64,000 nucleotides of DNA from Christiangramia forsetii KT0803 (GCF_000060345.1 NC_008571.1:2542001-2606000), one strand, 5' to 3'; shown: positions 34,023-42,647, numbered from the stretch's first letter. Program-made: numbers and translations. Notes: generated from the letters alone by a model not told the origin.

Positions 34023-35028
34023 TAGGTACGAATCCGGTTTTTGTCATTTTGAAGTTGTCACGAAGGAAATAAGGCTTATTCTTCCAGCCTTTAATTCGCT
34101 CGGCATTGTCGTTTAAATAATCCAATGCGTTTTTTGGAACATTTTTAATAAGGTGCCGCTGATCAATACCACCACCGGCTAAGTATTCTTTGAATTTTGA
34201 TCTTGGTAATAATAGACTGTCTGCTATACAAAGACAATTAGGGTGCCAGCCTACAAATTTGAATTCTTTAGGATAAGTACCCACCAATTCATCGCAAATA
34301 TCATATCTGGGATGAGCCGAACTAAGCCTAACTTTTTGTCCCATTACCCAAGGCATATTTTTACGCCTTTCAAAATCATTGGTTCGATAGGCTATATTGA
34401 TTTCATTGCGGCTTAATCTTAGTGCATTTTTATAGCTTGAACGATAAACCCCTTGTCCAGGGTGGTAGTCTTTAGCAGGATTAGACAATATCAATTTGCC
34501 CTGTTCATTTTTTACTCTTCTAAATCGTTGGTCTGGCTCTTTTAGGTACCGCTTTAAATCCCGGGCCATGTCCGCTGCAGGACGTCCGTCAAATATTCCA
34601 GATTCTAAAGCATTGTTTAAAGATGCTTGTGTTTGATTGGTAAGCTTCCAAACTCGTTCACTTAAATTAAGCCCGGCCTGTTTTCTGGAAACAAAAGCAC
34701 TGGCAGCATTGGAATTTGTTTTTAAAAATTTTGCCTTTTCATCTGCAGAAATATCCAGATCCTTTAAATATTGCTCAGCTGCTTCATCATTACATAAATC
34801 TGAAATACCAAAAGAGTTATTTATTTGATCTGAAAAAAGCTTTTCTAAATCGTCATGGAATTGAACTAAGGCCCTATCCAATTCTTTTTGCTTTAACTTA
34901 TTGGTAGTGCCTGAATAATTACGAAAGATAGAACCGAATTGCCGGGCATATTCCGCGTACAATCTATCCAAGTGCCATTCATGAGCACTCAGTAAAGAAA
35001 GTAGTCTATTTTCGCAGTTGTTGGTCAT
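34003..35028 (-). CDS. Minor head / head morphogenesis protein
   Basis: A 341-aa protein with a helical N-terminal half and a C-terminal segment YKNALRLSRNEINIAYRTND followed by HPRYDICDELVGTYPKEFKF and HPNCLCIAD. The Cys and His arrangement is characteristic of SPP1 gp7 / Mu F-type head morphogenesis proteins. It acts with the portal early in prohead assembly. Its place between portal and scaffold genes fits. Confidence 0.8.
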   Translation of the reverse strand: MTNNCENRLLSLLSAHEWHLDRLYAEYARQFGSIFRNYSGTTNKLKQKELDRALVQFHDDLEKLFSDQINNSFGISDLCNDEAAEQYLKDLDISADEKAKFLKTNSNAASAFVSRKQAGLNLSERVWKLTNQTQASLNNALESGIFDGRPAADMARDLKRYLKEPDQRFRRVKNEQGKLILSNPAKDYHPGQGVYRSSYKNALRLSRNEINIAYRTNDFERRKNMPWVMGQKVRLSSAHPRYDICDELVGTYPKEFKFVGWHPNCLCIADSLLLPRSKFKEYLAGGGIDQRHLIKNVPKNALDYLNDNAERIKGWKNKPYFLRDNFKMTKTGFVPNANIQS

Positions 35029-35031
35029 TAG

Positions 35032-35166
35032 TTACCTTTCGTTATCTGAACAGGTTCTACATATTTGAATTTTAACGTATTTACTTGGCCCCCCATCGTT
35101 AAGGTCAAACCAATCACCGCACCTTTCACAAGGTGTTGGCATTTCCATTTCTTCCAGTTCCTCCAT
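35032..35166 (-). CDS. Small zinc-ribbon-like protein
   Basis: A 44-aa protein with CERC and CRTC pairs (residues 13-16 and 37-40), which likely coordinate one zinc. Its start directly follows the stop of the 79-aa gene and its stop is 3 bases before the minor head protein start. Its function is unknown. Tight packing and the paired cysteines support a real gene. Confidence 0.6.
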   Translation of the reverse strand: MEELEEMEMPTPCERCGDWFDLNDGGPSKYVKIQICRTCSDNER

Positions 35167-35406
35167 CTACTTATGATATTTAGATTTCGGTTTCTCAAAT
35201 TCAATATTCCTTTTCAGGTTATTAATTGATTGAGCTAAGTTTTGAGCTTCAATCTTAGCACCTACAGAATCGATATGTAATCTTCTGGATGCTTCAGCCA
35301 TTCTTTCAGAAGCTTCTATAACCGTCATTCCGGCTTTTTGCATCATAGCAGTAGCTCTTATCATAGCTTCCTTATCTGCTCCGTGTCCAATTATTGCTAC
35401 TTCCAT
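35167..35406 (-). CDS. Hypothetical protein
   Basis: A 79-aa largely helical protein (MIRATAMMQKAGMTVIEASE and a basic C-terminus KPKSKYHK). It is Met- and Ala-rich in the first half. It shares one base with the upstream 80-aa gene. No family is recognised. It belongs to the block of small genes between portal and minor head genes. Confidence 0.55.
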   Translation of the reverse strand: MEVAIIGHGADKEAMIRATAMMQKAGMTVIEASERMAEASRRLHIDSVGAKIEAQNLAQSINNLKRNIEFEKPKSKYHK

Positions 35407-35648
35407 TACTGTTCAATTAAATGTTCCTTCAATACAGTTCCGGCAATAGGCTGCATAGCCTTACCGAAAGTCAATTGCTTAATCCAAATCTTACCGGTTT
35501 TTTTTACCTGTTCGATTTCTTGCTCATCTAATTCAAAACAAAACGTCATTGAACCTTCTTGCTTATTGAATAGCGCTGGCAGAGTTTGGTACTCCGGTTG
35601 ATCTTCGGCTATTTTTACATTGTGGCCTTCAAATTCTATTGCTTTCAT
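35406..35648 (-). CDS. Hypothetical protein
   Basis: An 80-aa acidic protein (CFELDEQEIEQVKKTGKIWI) of mixed alpha/beta pattern. It resembles small phage proteins that carry an LDEQEI..V..TG.IWI segment, of unknown role. It is co-translated with the 79-aa gene (one-base overlap). Confidence 0.55.
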   Translation of the reverse strand: MKAIEFEGHNVKIAEDQPEYQTLPALFNKQEGSMTFCFELDEQEIEQVKKTGKIWIKQLTFGKAMQPIAGTVLKEHLIEQ

Positions 35649-35651
35649 AGT

Positions 35652-36023
35652 TTATTTTTCTAAAAGTTCCTTGTTCCTGTGAATATTTCCCTTGATTATA
35701 CACTCATTGTTGAAAGCGCATAAAAAAGTATCGTCTTCCTGAGTTTCAGATATTATAAATGCAGCTTCGATATATTTTACCTGAGAAATAAAGGTTTTAG
35801 TTGTTGGTACCTTTGGATCACTATCATAATATCTCTCACAGCTAAACTCTACAATATCATTTTCAAATATCTTACGTCCCTTAGAATCCCTTAAGCCTGT
35901 ATATTGGTCTATTTTTAAAATATGCCATTGTATTTGGTCTTTTTTCTTTTCGATATCTTGAAGACTGAATTGCTGAAACCTATCTACAATTGGATTATAA
36001 GCTCTGAATATTAAATCTCTCAC
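35652..36023 (-). CDS. YopX-family phage protein
   Basis: A 123-aa protein of the YopX family, common in phages and of unknown function. RDLIFRAYNPIVDRF at the N-terminus, QYTGLRDSKGRKIFENDIVE in the middle and the C-terminal IIKGNIHRNKELLE segment are diagnostic. The start is GTG, overlapping the upstream stop (GTGA). A second YopX gene is at 53115-53510. Confidence 0.8.
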   Translation of the reverse strand: MRDLIFRAYNPIVDRFQQFSLQDIEKKKDQIQWHILKIDQYTGLRDSKGRKIFENDIVEFSCERYYDSDPKVPTTKTFISQVKYIEAAFIISETQEDDTFLCAFNNECIIKGNIHRNKELLEK

Positions 36024-36232
36024 TTCTTATTTTTAGATTCAATTATTTTCTTAGCAAGATTTTGGTATTTGGGTTTCTTCAATTTTTTATTGAAGGCCCT
36101 GCGTTCTTTTCGGGAAAGTTTTCGCTTTGGTTCGTGCATAGATCCGTGCTTCTCACTCATATCTACACCAAAATGCTCTTCAAGACTTTTACTTTCATCG
36201 AAATCGTTTAATTGGTTAATTGATGGTCCCAT
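36020..36232 (-). CDS. Small basic hypothetical protein
   Basis: A 70-aa protein with an acidic N-terminal third and a strongly basic C-terminal half (KRKLSRKERRAFNKKLKK), so RNA or DNA binding is possible. It overlaps both neighbours by a few bases. Confidence 0.5.
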   Translation of the reverse strand: MGPSINQLNDFDESKSLEEHFGVDMSEKHGSMHEPKRKLSRKERRAFNKKLKKPKYQNLAKKIIESKNKK

Positions 36233-36452
36233 GATTATTTCTTTTACTTTTTATCTTTAAATCGCATAGTAGCTGTTCCATCAAATAATCAATACGCTTA
36301 TCGGTTGAAGCTATTTGATAGTTTATCTCTTGAATTTTCTTCTCATAATTAGAACTGTTTTCATTAGCTTCAGATATTGACTCTACAAGATGATTGCGAT
36401 TATAATTCAGATTATCAATTTGCTTTTCCAGTAATTCATTTAATAATTTCAT
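36216..36452 (-). CDS. Small coiled-coil protein
   Basis: A 78-aa protein with heptad patterning from residue 3 to 60 (LLEKQIDNLNYNRNHLVESI, then KKIQEINYQIAS). Its function is unknown. It is preceded by the phage leader motif (36463-36474), which also supplies the stop codon of the upstream metalloprotease-like gene. Confidence 0.55.
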   Translation of the reverse strand: MKLLNELLEKQIDNLNYNRNHLVESISEANENSSNYEKKIQEINYQIASTDKRIDYLMEQLLCDLKIKSKRNNHGTIN

Positions 36453-36463
36453 GATGTTATATA

Positions 36464-36817
36464 TTAATTGTTGACTTTATTTAAAACTTCGTGTACCCGG
36501 TTCACTATCCAACCTAATAAATAGGCTTCTGGTTCGTCATTGTATAGGTCTAAATTGTGACAGATATCTATAAAAATATTATTCACCAGATGCTTTGATT
36601 CATGAGCTATTATTCCCGGTGTTGGATATCCCTTCTTTTCAGCAGAAAAAACGATGTAATACATTTCCTTTCTTTTGAAAACTGCTCCATCAAATGATTC
36701 TATATTTTGATCAAATTCCCAGTCCTTGAATTTATCCTCAAACTCCTTATTGTTGTTATATACAACAATCGTAAACTCTGTACCGTATAAAGGTGTCTTA
36801 TGCTTTTTTGTAATCAT
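36464..36817 (-). CDS. Putative zinc metallopeptidase
   Basis: A 117-aa protein with IIAHESKHLVNNIF near residue 72 (HExxH) and a downstream Glu in NDEPEAYLLGWI, the HExxH...E arrangement of minimal zincins. It has no signal peptide, so it is intracellular. It lies directly after the portal gene and shares one base with it. It may be a prohead or host-protein protease. A role in capsid maturation is possible but unproven. Confidence 0.65.
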   Translation of the reverse strand: MITKKHKTPLYGTEFTIVVYNNNKEFEDKFKDWEFDQNIESFDGAVFKRKEMYYIVFSAEKKGYPTPGIIAHESKHLVNNIFIDICHNLDLYNDEPEAYLLGWIVNRVHEVLNKVNN

Positions 36818-38154
36818 TACGGCACAAATGTTTCTCCCATTCTATTTTTCTCCTCTTCCTGAATCTTTTCGAGTTCAGCAGCTGGATCTTTAACCTGTGG
36901 GTTATGCTGTATTCCCGTTTCCTGAGACATAGTTGCTTTCCCACCAGTAGCAGTATAAAGCATTTCAATCCACTCCTTCATATCTTCTGGAATAGAGTAA
37001 TTGAATTCTATATCGAAACTCAATTCTTCATCCGTAATATTTAAACCGTTCTTAATAATGGATAGAATACGACTAATTGCTGTGCTGTATGCTCCACGTT
37101 TTCGCTTAGCCTTATTTAAAGGGTCTTGCATCATTAGAAGCAAAGCACGTCCAGAAAGTGCTCCTATCCCTTTCACATTATCAAAAGATAAATCTGGAGT
37201 TTGGGTAATACGGTGAATATCTTCTTTAAGCCAGTTCTTTTCAAGTTCTATAGAATCAGTGGCAGCATCCCTTTGTAAGAAATCCGCATCCGCTTCAATC
37301 ACATGGTCATTATGTTTGGCAATTCCCAAAAGAAGTGATTTACCGTCATCGTCTATATCAATAAGCGTTTCATCTTCGCCTTTATCATTCTTAACAGTAC
37401 CGCCTTTTAATTTCAGGATAGGGAAAGCGAAATAATTATTGGAACCGGCTAACTTTGATTTAAGCATTTCATAGCGGTCAATATCTTCCTTGGAAATAAA
37501 CCATTCTGGCTCTTTTTGGTCGACAAAAACCACTGGTATTACTCTAAAGTCATGCGAATCTGAATTGATATACTTCTCATCTTCATACTTATGAATCTCA
37601 GTTTCAGTAAAAATCCAAATATGTTCTATTTCTTCAATGGTAAATTGCCAGTAGAAAGCAACCAAATCACCATACACATCATATTGAGGAGTATATTTCC
37701 CATTGTCCTGAGTATAAAGCCTGGCTTTTATTTCGTTATCTGTTCCCCTAGAGAATATAAAAACTCCCATGGTGGTGCTCATGGCTTGCTCGGCAAATTC
37801 CTGAAGCTTATCGTTTATTCTGTTTTTCTTGTAGACATCAAGGATAGTTTTACCTCCTTCATTATCAATATCACTTGCAGTAATAGTTGGTGCATCCCCT
37901 AGAAGAAAAGAAACCCCGGTTTGAACGATATACTTCTGGTACTGGGTTTTCAGGCGTTCCGCTTTTACTGATTTTTTCCCCTGAGTATAATCTTCACGCT
38001 TTCCAATTTGATTGTCGCGAAGCTTTCGGCCCTCATCGGTACCTTCATATTCAGATTTATATTCAGCTATTTTCTTATTACGCTTTTCGTTTTCGCCTAA
38101 GAAATCGGTTACTGCAGTTGCATTTTTAAAGTCGAAGTCAAATTCTTCTTCCAT
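36817..38154 (-). CDS. Portal protein
   Basis: A 445-aa portal of the SPP1 gp6-like group. It has the N-terminal segment KKSVKAERLKTQYQKYIVQT, FLLGDAPTITASD, the beta-hairpin TQDNGKYTPQYDVYGDLVAFYW and the C-terminal FDNVKGIGALSGRALLLMMQ crown/stem region. Twelve copies form the channel through which DNA enters the head. It sits directly after terL (one-base overlap) in the standard order. Confidence 0.9.
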   Translation of the reverse strand: MEEEFDFDFKNATAVTDFLGENEKRNKKIAEYKSEYEGTDEGRKLRDNQIGKREDYTQGKKSVKAERLKTQYQKYIVQTGVSFLLGDAPTITASDIDNEGGKTILDVYKKNRINDKLQEFAEQAMSTTMGVFIFSRGTDNEIKARLYTQDNGKYTPQYDVYGDLVAFYWQFTIEEIEHIWIFTETEIHKYEDEKYINSDSHDFRVIPVVFVDQKEPEWFISKEDIDRYEMLKSKLAGSNNYFAFPILKLKGGTVKNDKGEDETLIDIDDDGKSLLLGIAKHNDHVIEADADFLQRDAATDSIELEKNWLKEDIHRITQTPDLSFDNVKGIGALSGRALLLMMQDPLNKAKRKRGAYSTAISRILSIIKNGLNITDEELSFDIEFNYSIPEDMKEWIEMLYTATGGKATMSQETGIQHNPQVKDPAAELEKIQEEEKNRMGETFVP

Positions 38155-39674
38155 TATCCTCCAAAGTTTAAGCCTTTCGGCTTGGTTGGTTTTGAAATAG
38201 TGATTGGTGGTTCCAGTTCAAATATTTCTCGCATCATAAAAGGGTCTAGTAAATCGGTACTCTCCCCATTCAGATACTTTGCTTTCATTTCTTCTTTTTT
38301 GATCAGGGCTTGCGGCTCCTCATCTTTTTTAGGTTGCTTTTTTATTGCCTTGCGTTCCGCTAACATTCGCTGTCTAATGGTTTGTTTTTCATCAAACATC
38401 ATATTAGCTACTTGTGGCATTACCCATATCTCGTTCCGCTCAACTCGTTCGCCACTCAGCACATAACATTGAGTTTTCAGGTTTTTGAACTTTCGTCCGT
38501 CTTTAGTTTCCCTGGGTCTGTTATTACTATCAAAAGCAATAGAATTTGGAATAAAGGCATTATCTGCACCTCCTATAAATGCTCCTACTCCATTGGCATC
38601 GTAAGCAATTCTTCGGTTAGGAACTCCCCATTTCAGAGCCATTGCTTTAATCTCATCTATGATATCCTTACCGGTAGATTTATCGATCTTCATTAGATCC
38701 CTAATCCGGAAACCTTCCCATAGCCATATAACAAGCTTATCTTTTCCTGAAGTCGCCACATCGACTGTAATATACTTTTCACCGGCCTTTACAAAATCGT
38801 TATTGAAAATATCTTTGAATGATGCGTAATGATACACGTCCATTGGATTAAGCGATACTTTCCAATTCCCGGCTAATAATTGGTTTCTGGCATCTTCGTC
38901 TTGGGATGCTAAGTTTGCCAGATATTCAGGGTTATTCTTAAGTAGCTCCTTATTCTGGTAAACAGATCCGCCTATAAAAGTGATGGACTTCACAAAATGC
39001 TTGGCTTCAATTCCTGAGGCTTCCACTAATGGATTGATGAAATAAGCGGCTTTTTCAATGCATTCTTCCACGGTGCTACCCCAAATCATGCTATCCCCAT
39101 CTTTCACAAAATATCTTACTACACCCTGACGATCTGGAATAGGGAAACCATCTTCACCAATCCACCATTTTATAAGATCATATACCCAGCTGTCAGGGTC
39201 GGGGTTACAAGTAGCTCTTACTCGCGGTTTAATCGAACTATTGGAACGGTTACGAGACAATAAATAAAAGAACGTTTGTTTTGAGAAATGTGTTAACTCA
39301 TCAAAACCTATCATTGGGATCTGTGACCCCTGCCAACTCGTTACATTTTTTTCATGTTCCAGGTGGGAGAATTTAATCTTTGCACCTTCCGGGAACTTCC
39401 ATTGCAATTCAGTTTGGTTATAAGTGCCTCCTAAATGAGGATAAAGCTTTTCACTTTCATCTTTTAAACCTCCCTGCGCTTTGATCTGGGTGGTAAGCCT
39501 TCTAAAGATTACCGCTCCATAATCAGGGTTGCTTTTATCCCTTACTGCGTCTAATAAAAGAACGAACGTCTTCCCGGAGCCTGCTGCGCCTCCTCCAATC
39601 ACTATATCTGCAGGAGAAGCAAGCGCCATAAGCTGATAACCTTCCTGTGGCTGAATTGTCTTAACCTCTGCCAT
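38154..39674 (-). CDS. terL: Terminase large subunit
   Basis: A 506-aa packaging motor. The ATPase Walker A, GGGAAGSGKTF, lies near residues 28-38, the Walker B-like IPMIGFDELTHF near 130, and the nuclease domain Asp residues in YITVDVATSGKDKLV (near 290) and AYDANGVGAF (near 355). It cleaves and translocates phage DNA into proheads through the portal. Its start overlaps the small subunit gene by 14 bases. Confidence 0.95.
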   Translation of the reverse strand: MAEVKTIQPQEGYQLMALASPADIVIGGGAAGSGKTFVLLLDAVRDKSNPDYGAVIFRRLTTQIKAQGGLKDESEKLYPHLGGTYNQTELQWKFPEGAKIKFSHLEHEKNVTSWQGSQIPMIGFDELTHFSKQTFFYLLSRNRSNSSIKPRVRATCNPDPDSWVYDLIKWWIGEDGFPIPDRQGVVRYFVKDGDSMIWGSTVEECIEKAAYFINPLVEASGIEAKHFVKSITFIGGSVYQNKELLKNNPEYLANLASQDEDARNQLLAGNWKVSLNPMDVYHYASFKDIFNNDFVKAGEKYITVDVATSGKDKLVIWLWEGFRIRDLMKIDKSTGKDIIDEIKAMALKWGVPNRRIAYDANGVGAFIGGADNAFIPNSIAFDSNNRPRETKDGRKFKNLKTQCYVLSGERVERNEIWVMPQVANMMFDEKQTIRQRMLAERKAIKKQPKKDEEPQALIKKEEMKAKYLNGESTDLLDPFMMREIFELEPPITISKPTKPKGLNFGG

Positions 39675-40182
39675 TGTCCGGTATTCGGAATACTACAATG
39701 TTGTCCTGTTTCTTCTGATTGTTGTCTTTTTCATAACCTCCAAGCACTTTTAAAAGCTCAACTACATTCGACCGTCTATTGGAGGTTTTTAATTTCTTAG
39801 TCCTTCCTACAACCATACTATCTATGAATATTTCATCACTATCCAAAGCTTCAATAGCTAATCTGGTTTCTTTTGGAATCTCATGAATAGGCTTTAAAAC
39901 TCCATCTTCATCATAGCAATCGGCAATATCGAATCGAGCCATAGAAGTAAGTAAAGAAACACACTCATCAATAGTTATTTTGTTAGCTTCGGCTATTGCT
40001 TCGCGCTTTTCTTTAACAAATTCCTCGATGCGAGCAATTGCGAGTATTTTTCTGAAGTTTGCTTCTGCGCTTTTATCTTTAGATTTAGGGTATATTTTTT
40101 GATATGCCTTCACGCCATTAAAGCCATTGACGAACCACTCATCAATAACTGCTTTATATTTTTCGAAGGTCTTGTCTGTCAT
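39661..40182 (-). CDS. terS: Terminase small subunit
   Basis: A 173-aa protein. The N-terminal HTH-like region (FVNGFNGVKAYQKIYPKSKD) binds the packaging site, a central helical oligomerisation part follows (ITIDECVSLLTSMARFDIAD), and the C-terminus is basic and polar. It lies directly upstream of terL and overlaps it. Confidence 0.85.
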   Translation of the reverse strand: MTDKTFEKYKAVIDEWFVNGFNGVKAYQKIYPKSKDKSAEANFRKILAIARIEEFVKEKREAIAEANKITIDECVSLLTSMARFDIADCYDEDGVLKPIHEIPKETRLAIEALDSDEIFIDSMVVGRTKKLKTSNRRSNVVELLKVLGGYEKDNNQKKQDNIVVFRIPDNGRG

Positions 40183-40496
40183 TACTCTAATACTCCAAAT
40201 TCATATTCTCTACTCTCATCGTTCCATCTTACGAAATAGCAATAACTTTCATCCCCGGCTTTTTCATAACCAATACAAGGCTCGTATTTTTGAATTCTCC
40301 GATTTGCTTCAAAATGATAGCCTAAAAAAGCACTTACAAGCTGTCCTAATTCTGAACCACTCCAACGGCCTTTGCATAATTCAACTACCTTTTCAATATC
40401 TGGAAGAATATTTTCAGGGAAACCATCATGGCTTCGGTCTATATGAATAACCTCTCCATGTGGACTAGAAAATTTTATGTTTGCTCTTGTGCTCAA
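40182..40496 (-). CDS. Conserved phage hypothetical protein
   Basis: A 104-aa protein starting MSTRANIKFSSPHGEVIHID, from a TTG codon placed directly after the upstream stop. The segments SHDGFPENILPDIEKVVELC and CYFVRWNDESREYEFGVLE are conserved in a family found in phages and mobile elements, with unknown function. It lies just before terS and overlaps it by one base. Confidence 0.65.
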   Translation of the reverse strand: MSTRANIKFSSPHGEVIHIDRSHDGFPENILPDIEKVVELCKGRWSGSELGQLVSAFLGYHFEANRRIQKYEPCIGYEKAGDESYCYFVRWNDESREYEFGVLE

Positions 40497-40667
40497 TTAT
40501 TCCTTAGTATCAGATTCAGATTTCTTAGCTTTCGGCTTCACCTCTTCACCATAACCAGCATTAATAATTGCCTGTCCGCGTTCTTTGTTTCGCTCGATGG
40601 TTTTTTTAGGAAGAATAGTTTTTCCTGTTTCCTGATCTACAAACTTTTTAGTGATCTTGATTTTCAT
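40497..40667 (-). CDS. Small basic hypothetical protein
   Basis: A 56-aa protein with 14 Lys (MKIKITKKFVDQETGKTILP at the start). Its stop is immediately followed by the TTG start of the next gene. It is probably a small phage accessory protein; the function is unknown. Confidence 0.5.
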   Translation of the reverse strand: MKIKITKKFVDQETGKTILPKKTIERNKERGQAIINAGYGEEVKPKAKKSESDTKE

Positions 40668-40673
40668 AGTTTA

Positions 40674-41588
40674 TTAATTAAATGGTTCGCAACTTTCTGA
40701 GCATCCACCGTCTCCGTTTTTATCTAATTCAAAACCAAAAAGCATTTCTTGTCTATCATAAATAACAGAATCGTCAGTAGCTGTTTTAAAATTTTGTTGA
40801 GATAATTCAACTAAATCTTTATGGCTCAGGTTATTCCTGAAAAAAGTTAATTTACCTTCAAGTGGCTTTCTTTTTTCTTCTCTATGAGGCGGCACATAAT
40901 CCCCGTATTTATCTTCCATTTTCTCGCACCATTTATCAATTTCCCCTTTTTCTCTTTCTTCTTTAATTTGAGTCAACTGTTTTCTTAGCGTGAATTTTAA
41001 GCACCTTTTACAATTGCCTTCATAGCCTTTAAGGTTTAACCTGAAAGGCATATTTTTCCAGAATACATTAACATGAGGCTTAGTGAGTGGATTATCAGTA
41101 ATTAAGGGATAGTAATGTCTTTTTTCTTTCCAATCTTTATTTACTCGATCTACTTCATCAACTCTATAACCAATAGCTATTTCATAATTATTCGTTCCAA
41201 AAACATCATCTGCTAATTTCTTAAGAGGGTTTGTTTTCAATTCTCGGGTACAATGCTTATAGGTCACATTGGGTAAGCCATAAGCTTTTATCATTTCCTC
41301 AAAAACTTCTCCGTTACGCTTAGCGGTTTTGTAATCCACTACTTTATAAGTCGTTCCCTCTCCATAAGTCATAGAATAAACACCTTCAATCCAGACTAAA
41401 TCCAAACCGAATTCTTTATCACATTTATTTCCGAATAACAAACTCTCCTCTCTTTCTCTACTCGTATTGGCATAAGCAAAAAGCATATTGTATTCATTAG
41501 ACTTATTGTCTTTAAGCCACTTCGCCATTTTAGCTGAAGTTTCTCCCGTGGAAAATGAAACCAATAAATTTTTCTTTCGCTTATCCAT
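40674..41588 (-). CDS. PAPS-reductase-like PP-loop phage protein
   Basis: A 304-aa protein of the phosphoadenosine phosphosulfate reductase / adenine-nucleotide alpha-hydrolase group. The PP-loop is SFSTGETSAKM near residues 11-21, HCTRELKTNPL near residue 112 is the conserved motif of the phage branch, and YEGNCKRCLKFTLRKQL near 190 with a C-terminal GGCSESC may bind a cofactor. Family members act on sulfate or in nucleic-acid thiolation, but the phage versions have no known role. It lies between packaging HNH and terminase genes. Confidence 0.75.
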   Translation of the reverse strand: MDKRKKNLLVSFSTGETSAKMAKWLKDNKSNEYNMLFAYANTSREREESLLFGNKCDKEFGLDLVWIEGVYSMTYGEGTTYKVVDYKTAKRNGEVFEEMIKAYGLPNVTYKHCTRELKTNPLKKLADDVFGTNNYEIAIGYRVDEVDRVNKDWKEKRHYYPLITDNPLTKPHVNVFWKNMPFRLNLKGYEGNCKRCLKFTLRKQLTQIKEEREKGEIDKWCEKMEDKYGDYVPPHREEKRKPLEGKLTFFRNNLSHKDLVELSQQNFKTATDDSVIYDRQEMLFGFELDKNGDGGCSESCEPFN

Positions 41589-41590
41589 CC

Positions 41591-41941
41591 CTAATGCCCT
41601 TTAATTAATTCAGCACTACTGGCTTCATATTGGCTATACTTCTGAATTTGTTCGTGGATCCAGATTTTATCAAATTTTACCCCGTTGGCTTCTAATAATC
41701 TTGCATGGGTTCTAAATTGATCAGCGATTAAATGCTTCTTGTCACCTTGCTCGATATGCTCTTCCCTGGTAAGTGCCATTAGGTTTTCTATGCGGTCTTT
41801 ATCCCCTGAAGGATTCCCGCCTGAGCCTTTGCAAATAATGTGATTGATATCCACAGCTCTATTACCTGAAATTTCCGAAGGGATAAAATCACTTTCAGCG
41901 TATCCTAGTGCTCTGAAATATAGTTTTGTGTACGGCTTCAT
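41591..41941 (-). CDS. HNH endonuclease, packaging-type position
   Basis: A 116-aa protein with an HNH pattern, DINHIICKGSGGNPSGDKDR near residue 31, then NLMALTREEH. HNH proteins encoded next to the terminase genes act in genome packaging of several HK97-like phages. Its ATG overlaps the stop of a 30-aa membrane peptide gene (TAATG), which suggests translational coupling. Confidence 0.75.
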   Translation of the reverse strand: MKPYTKLYFRALGYAESDFIPSEISGNRAVDINHIICKGSGGNPSGDKDRIENLMALTREEHIEQGDKKHLIADQFRTHARLLEANGVKFDKIWIHEQIQKYSQYEASSAELIKGH

Positions 41942-42033
41942 TACTCCTCAATGCTTTTGACTGCGATTATTATAGACGCCAGTAGAGATATTATCCCTAC
42001 GATGCAAAAAAGTATTCCTAAACATACAGTCAT
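41941..42033 (-). CDS. 30-aa single-helix membrane peptide
   Basis: A short protein beginning MTVCLGILFCIVGIISLLAS and ending AVKSIEE: one hydrophobic helix with a charged C-terminus. Its stop overlaps the HNH start (TAATG). The very hydrophobic composition and the coupled arrangement support translation. Its function is unknown, possibly a small toxin- or holin-like peptide. Confidence 0.5.
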   Translation of the reverse strand: MTVCLGILFCIVGIISLLASIIIAVKSIEE

Positions 42034-42049
42034 ATAATATTTCTTTTAG

Positions 42050-42148
42050 TAGAGAGGGCAGGACTTGAACCTGCAAAGTGGAGTTACTGGCCTGATAACT
42101 TAATCCACTACGACTATATCGCCCGGCTACCAATTTCGGCACCTCTCC
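42050..42148 (-). tRNA. tRNA-like gene with non-canonical anticodon region
   Basis: On the minus strand the acceptor GGAGAGG pairs with CCTCTCT (one G-U), the D arm is CCG/CGG around AAATTGGTAGC, and the T arm is GCAGGTTCAAGTCCTGC, all normal for a type II tRNA. The roughly 55 bases between D and T arms do not form a standard 5-bp/7-nt anticodon arm. They instead fold as GTGG...AGTTA...TAACT...CCAC. At 99 nt it is longer than usual. It may be a decayed phage tRNA, a tRNA with an insertion, or a tRNA mimic. No anticodon can be assigned. Confidence 0.5.
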
Positions 42149-42272
42149 TTTTCCCGGTTACTTTTCACCGGTAAGCCAGTCTTGTGATAATTTATCGAGC
42201 TTTAAAAATGTAAAATAGTTGGGGATCCCGATGTTGGCTTTCTTGCATTATCACGGCCTCGATTAGCGACAA

Positions 42273-42647
42273 CTAAGCGTCTAAATCATCCCCTCCTAGT
42301 GATGTTTTAATGTCTTTTTTGAAATATGTATCAATAATATTTTTGGTTTCATCGAATCCTACAGAAAAGCAAGCGAAGTAACCTTTTGATTTTAGCGCAT
42401 TAATACTTTCCAATTGGCCTTTTAAATGGTCATTGGAATATATTTCTCCGTTTTGTTTAAATGGTGATTTTACCTTTAGTTCGATAAATAAACCTGAATA
42501 GCCTCCGCGTGGTTCGAGAATAAGAACATCGGGGCATTTGAATCCAGTTTTTTGAATAGACTTATTACGCGCCTTTTGAGGTACGGTAAGCTTTAAATTT
42601 GCAACAGTATCGCTTAGGAATAAAATGTCTTTGTATTGTATAGACAA
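42273..42647 (-). CDS. VRR-NUC domain endonuclease
   Basis: A small PD-(D/E)xK nuclease of the VRR-NUC family: LFLSDTVANLKLT, CPDVLILEPRGGYSGLFIEL (catalytic Asp, then Glu-x-Lys in ELKVKSP) and QLESINALKSKGYFACFSVGFDETKNIIDTYF. TTG at 42647 is the first usual start, but the same frame stays open up to 42707 and encodes a family-like N-terminus (GRKKQPEFELQKAVSRYL). Translation therefore probably begins further upstream at a rare codon such as CTG at 42704. Such nucleases may resolve branched DNA before packaging. Confidence 0.75.
   Translation of the reverse strand: MSIQYKDILFLSDTVANLKLTVPQKARNKSIQKTGFKCPDVLILEPRGGYSGLFIELKVKSPFKQNGEIYSNDHLKGQLESINALKSKGYFACFSVGFDETKNIIDTYFKKDIKTSLGGDDLDA

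Noticed and set aside
37001-40700. Plus-strand frames of 60-107 codons opposite the portal and terminase genes
   Set aside because: They are antisense shadows of well-recognised genes, with low-complexity or basic-hydrophobic composition and no family pattern.
41948-42142. A 64-aa reading frame across the tRNA-like gene
   Set aside because: It translates the tRNA-like sequence and has no family-like pattern. The 30-aa membrane peptide and the tRNA-like gene explain the region better.
42149-42272. A second tRNA or a small gene upstream of the tRNA-like gene
   Set aside because: There is no cloverleaf, and the best frame (ending in KLDKLSQDWLTGEK) has no start codon, so I see nothing I can support here.
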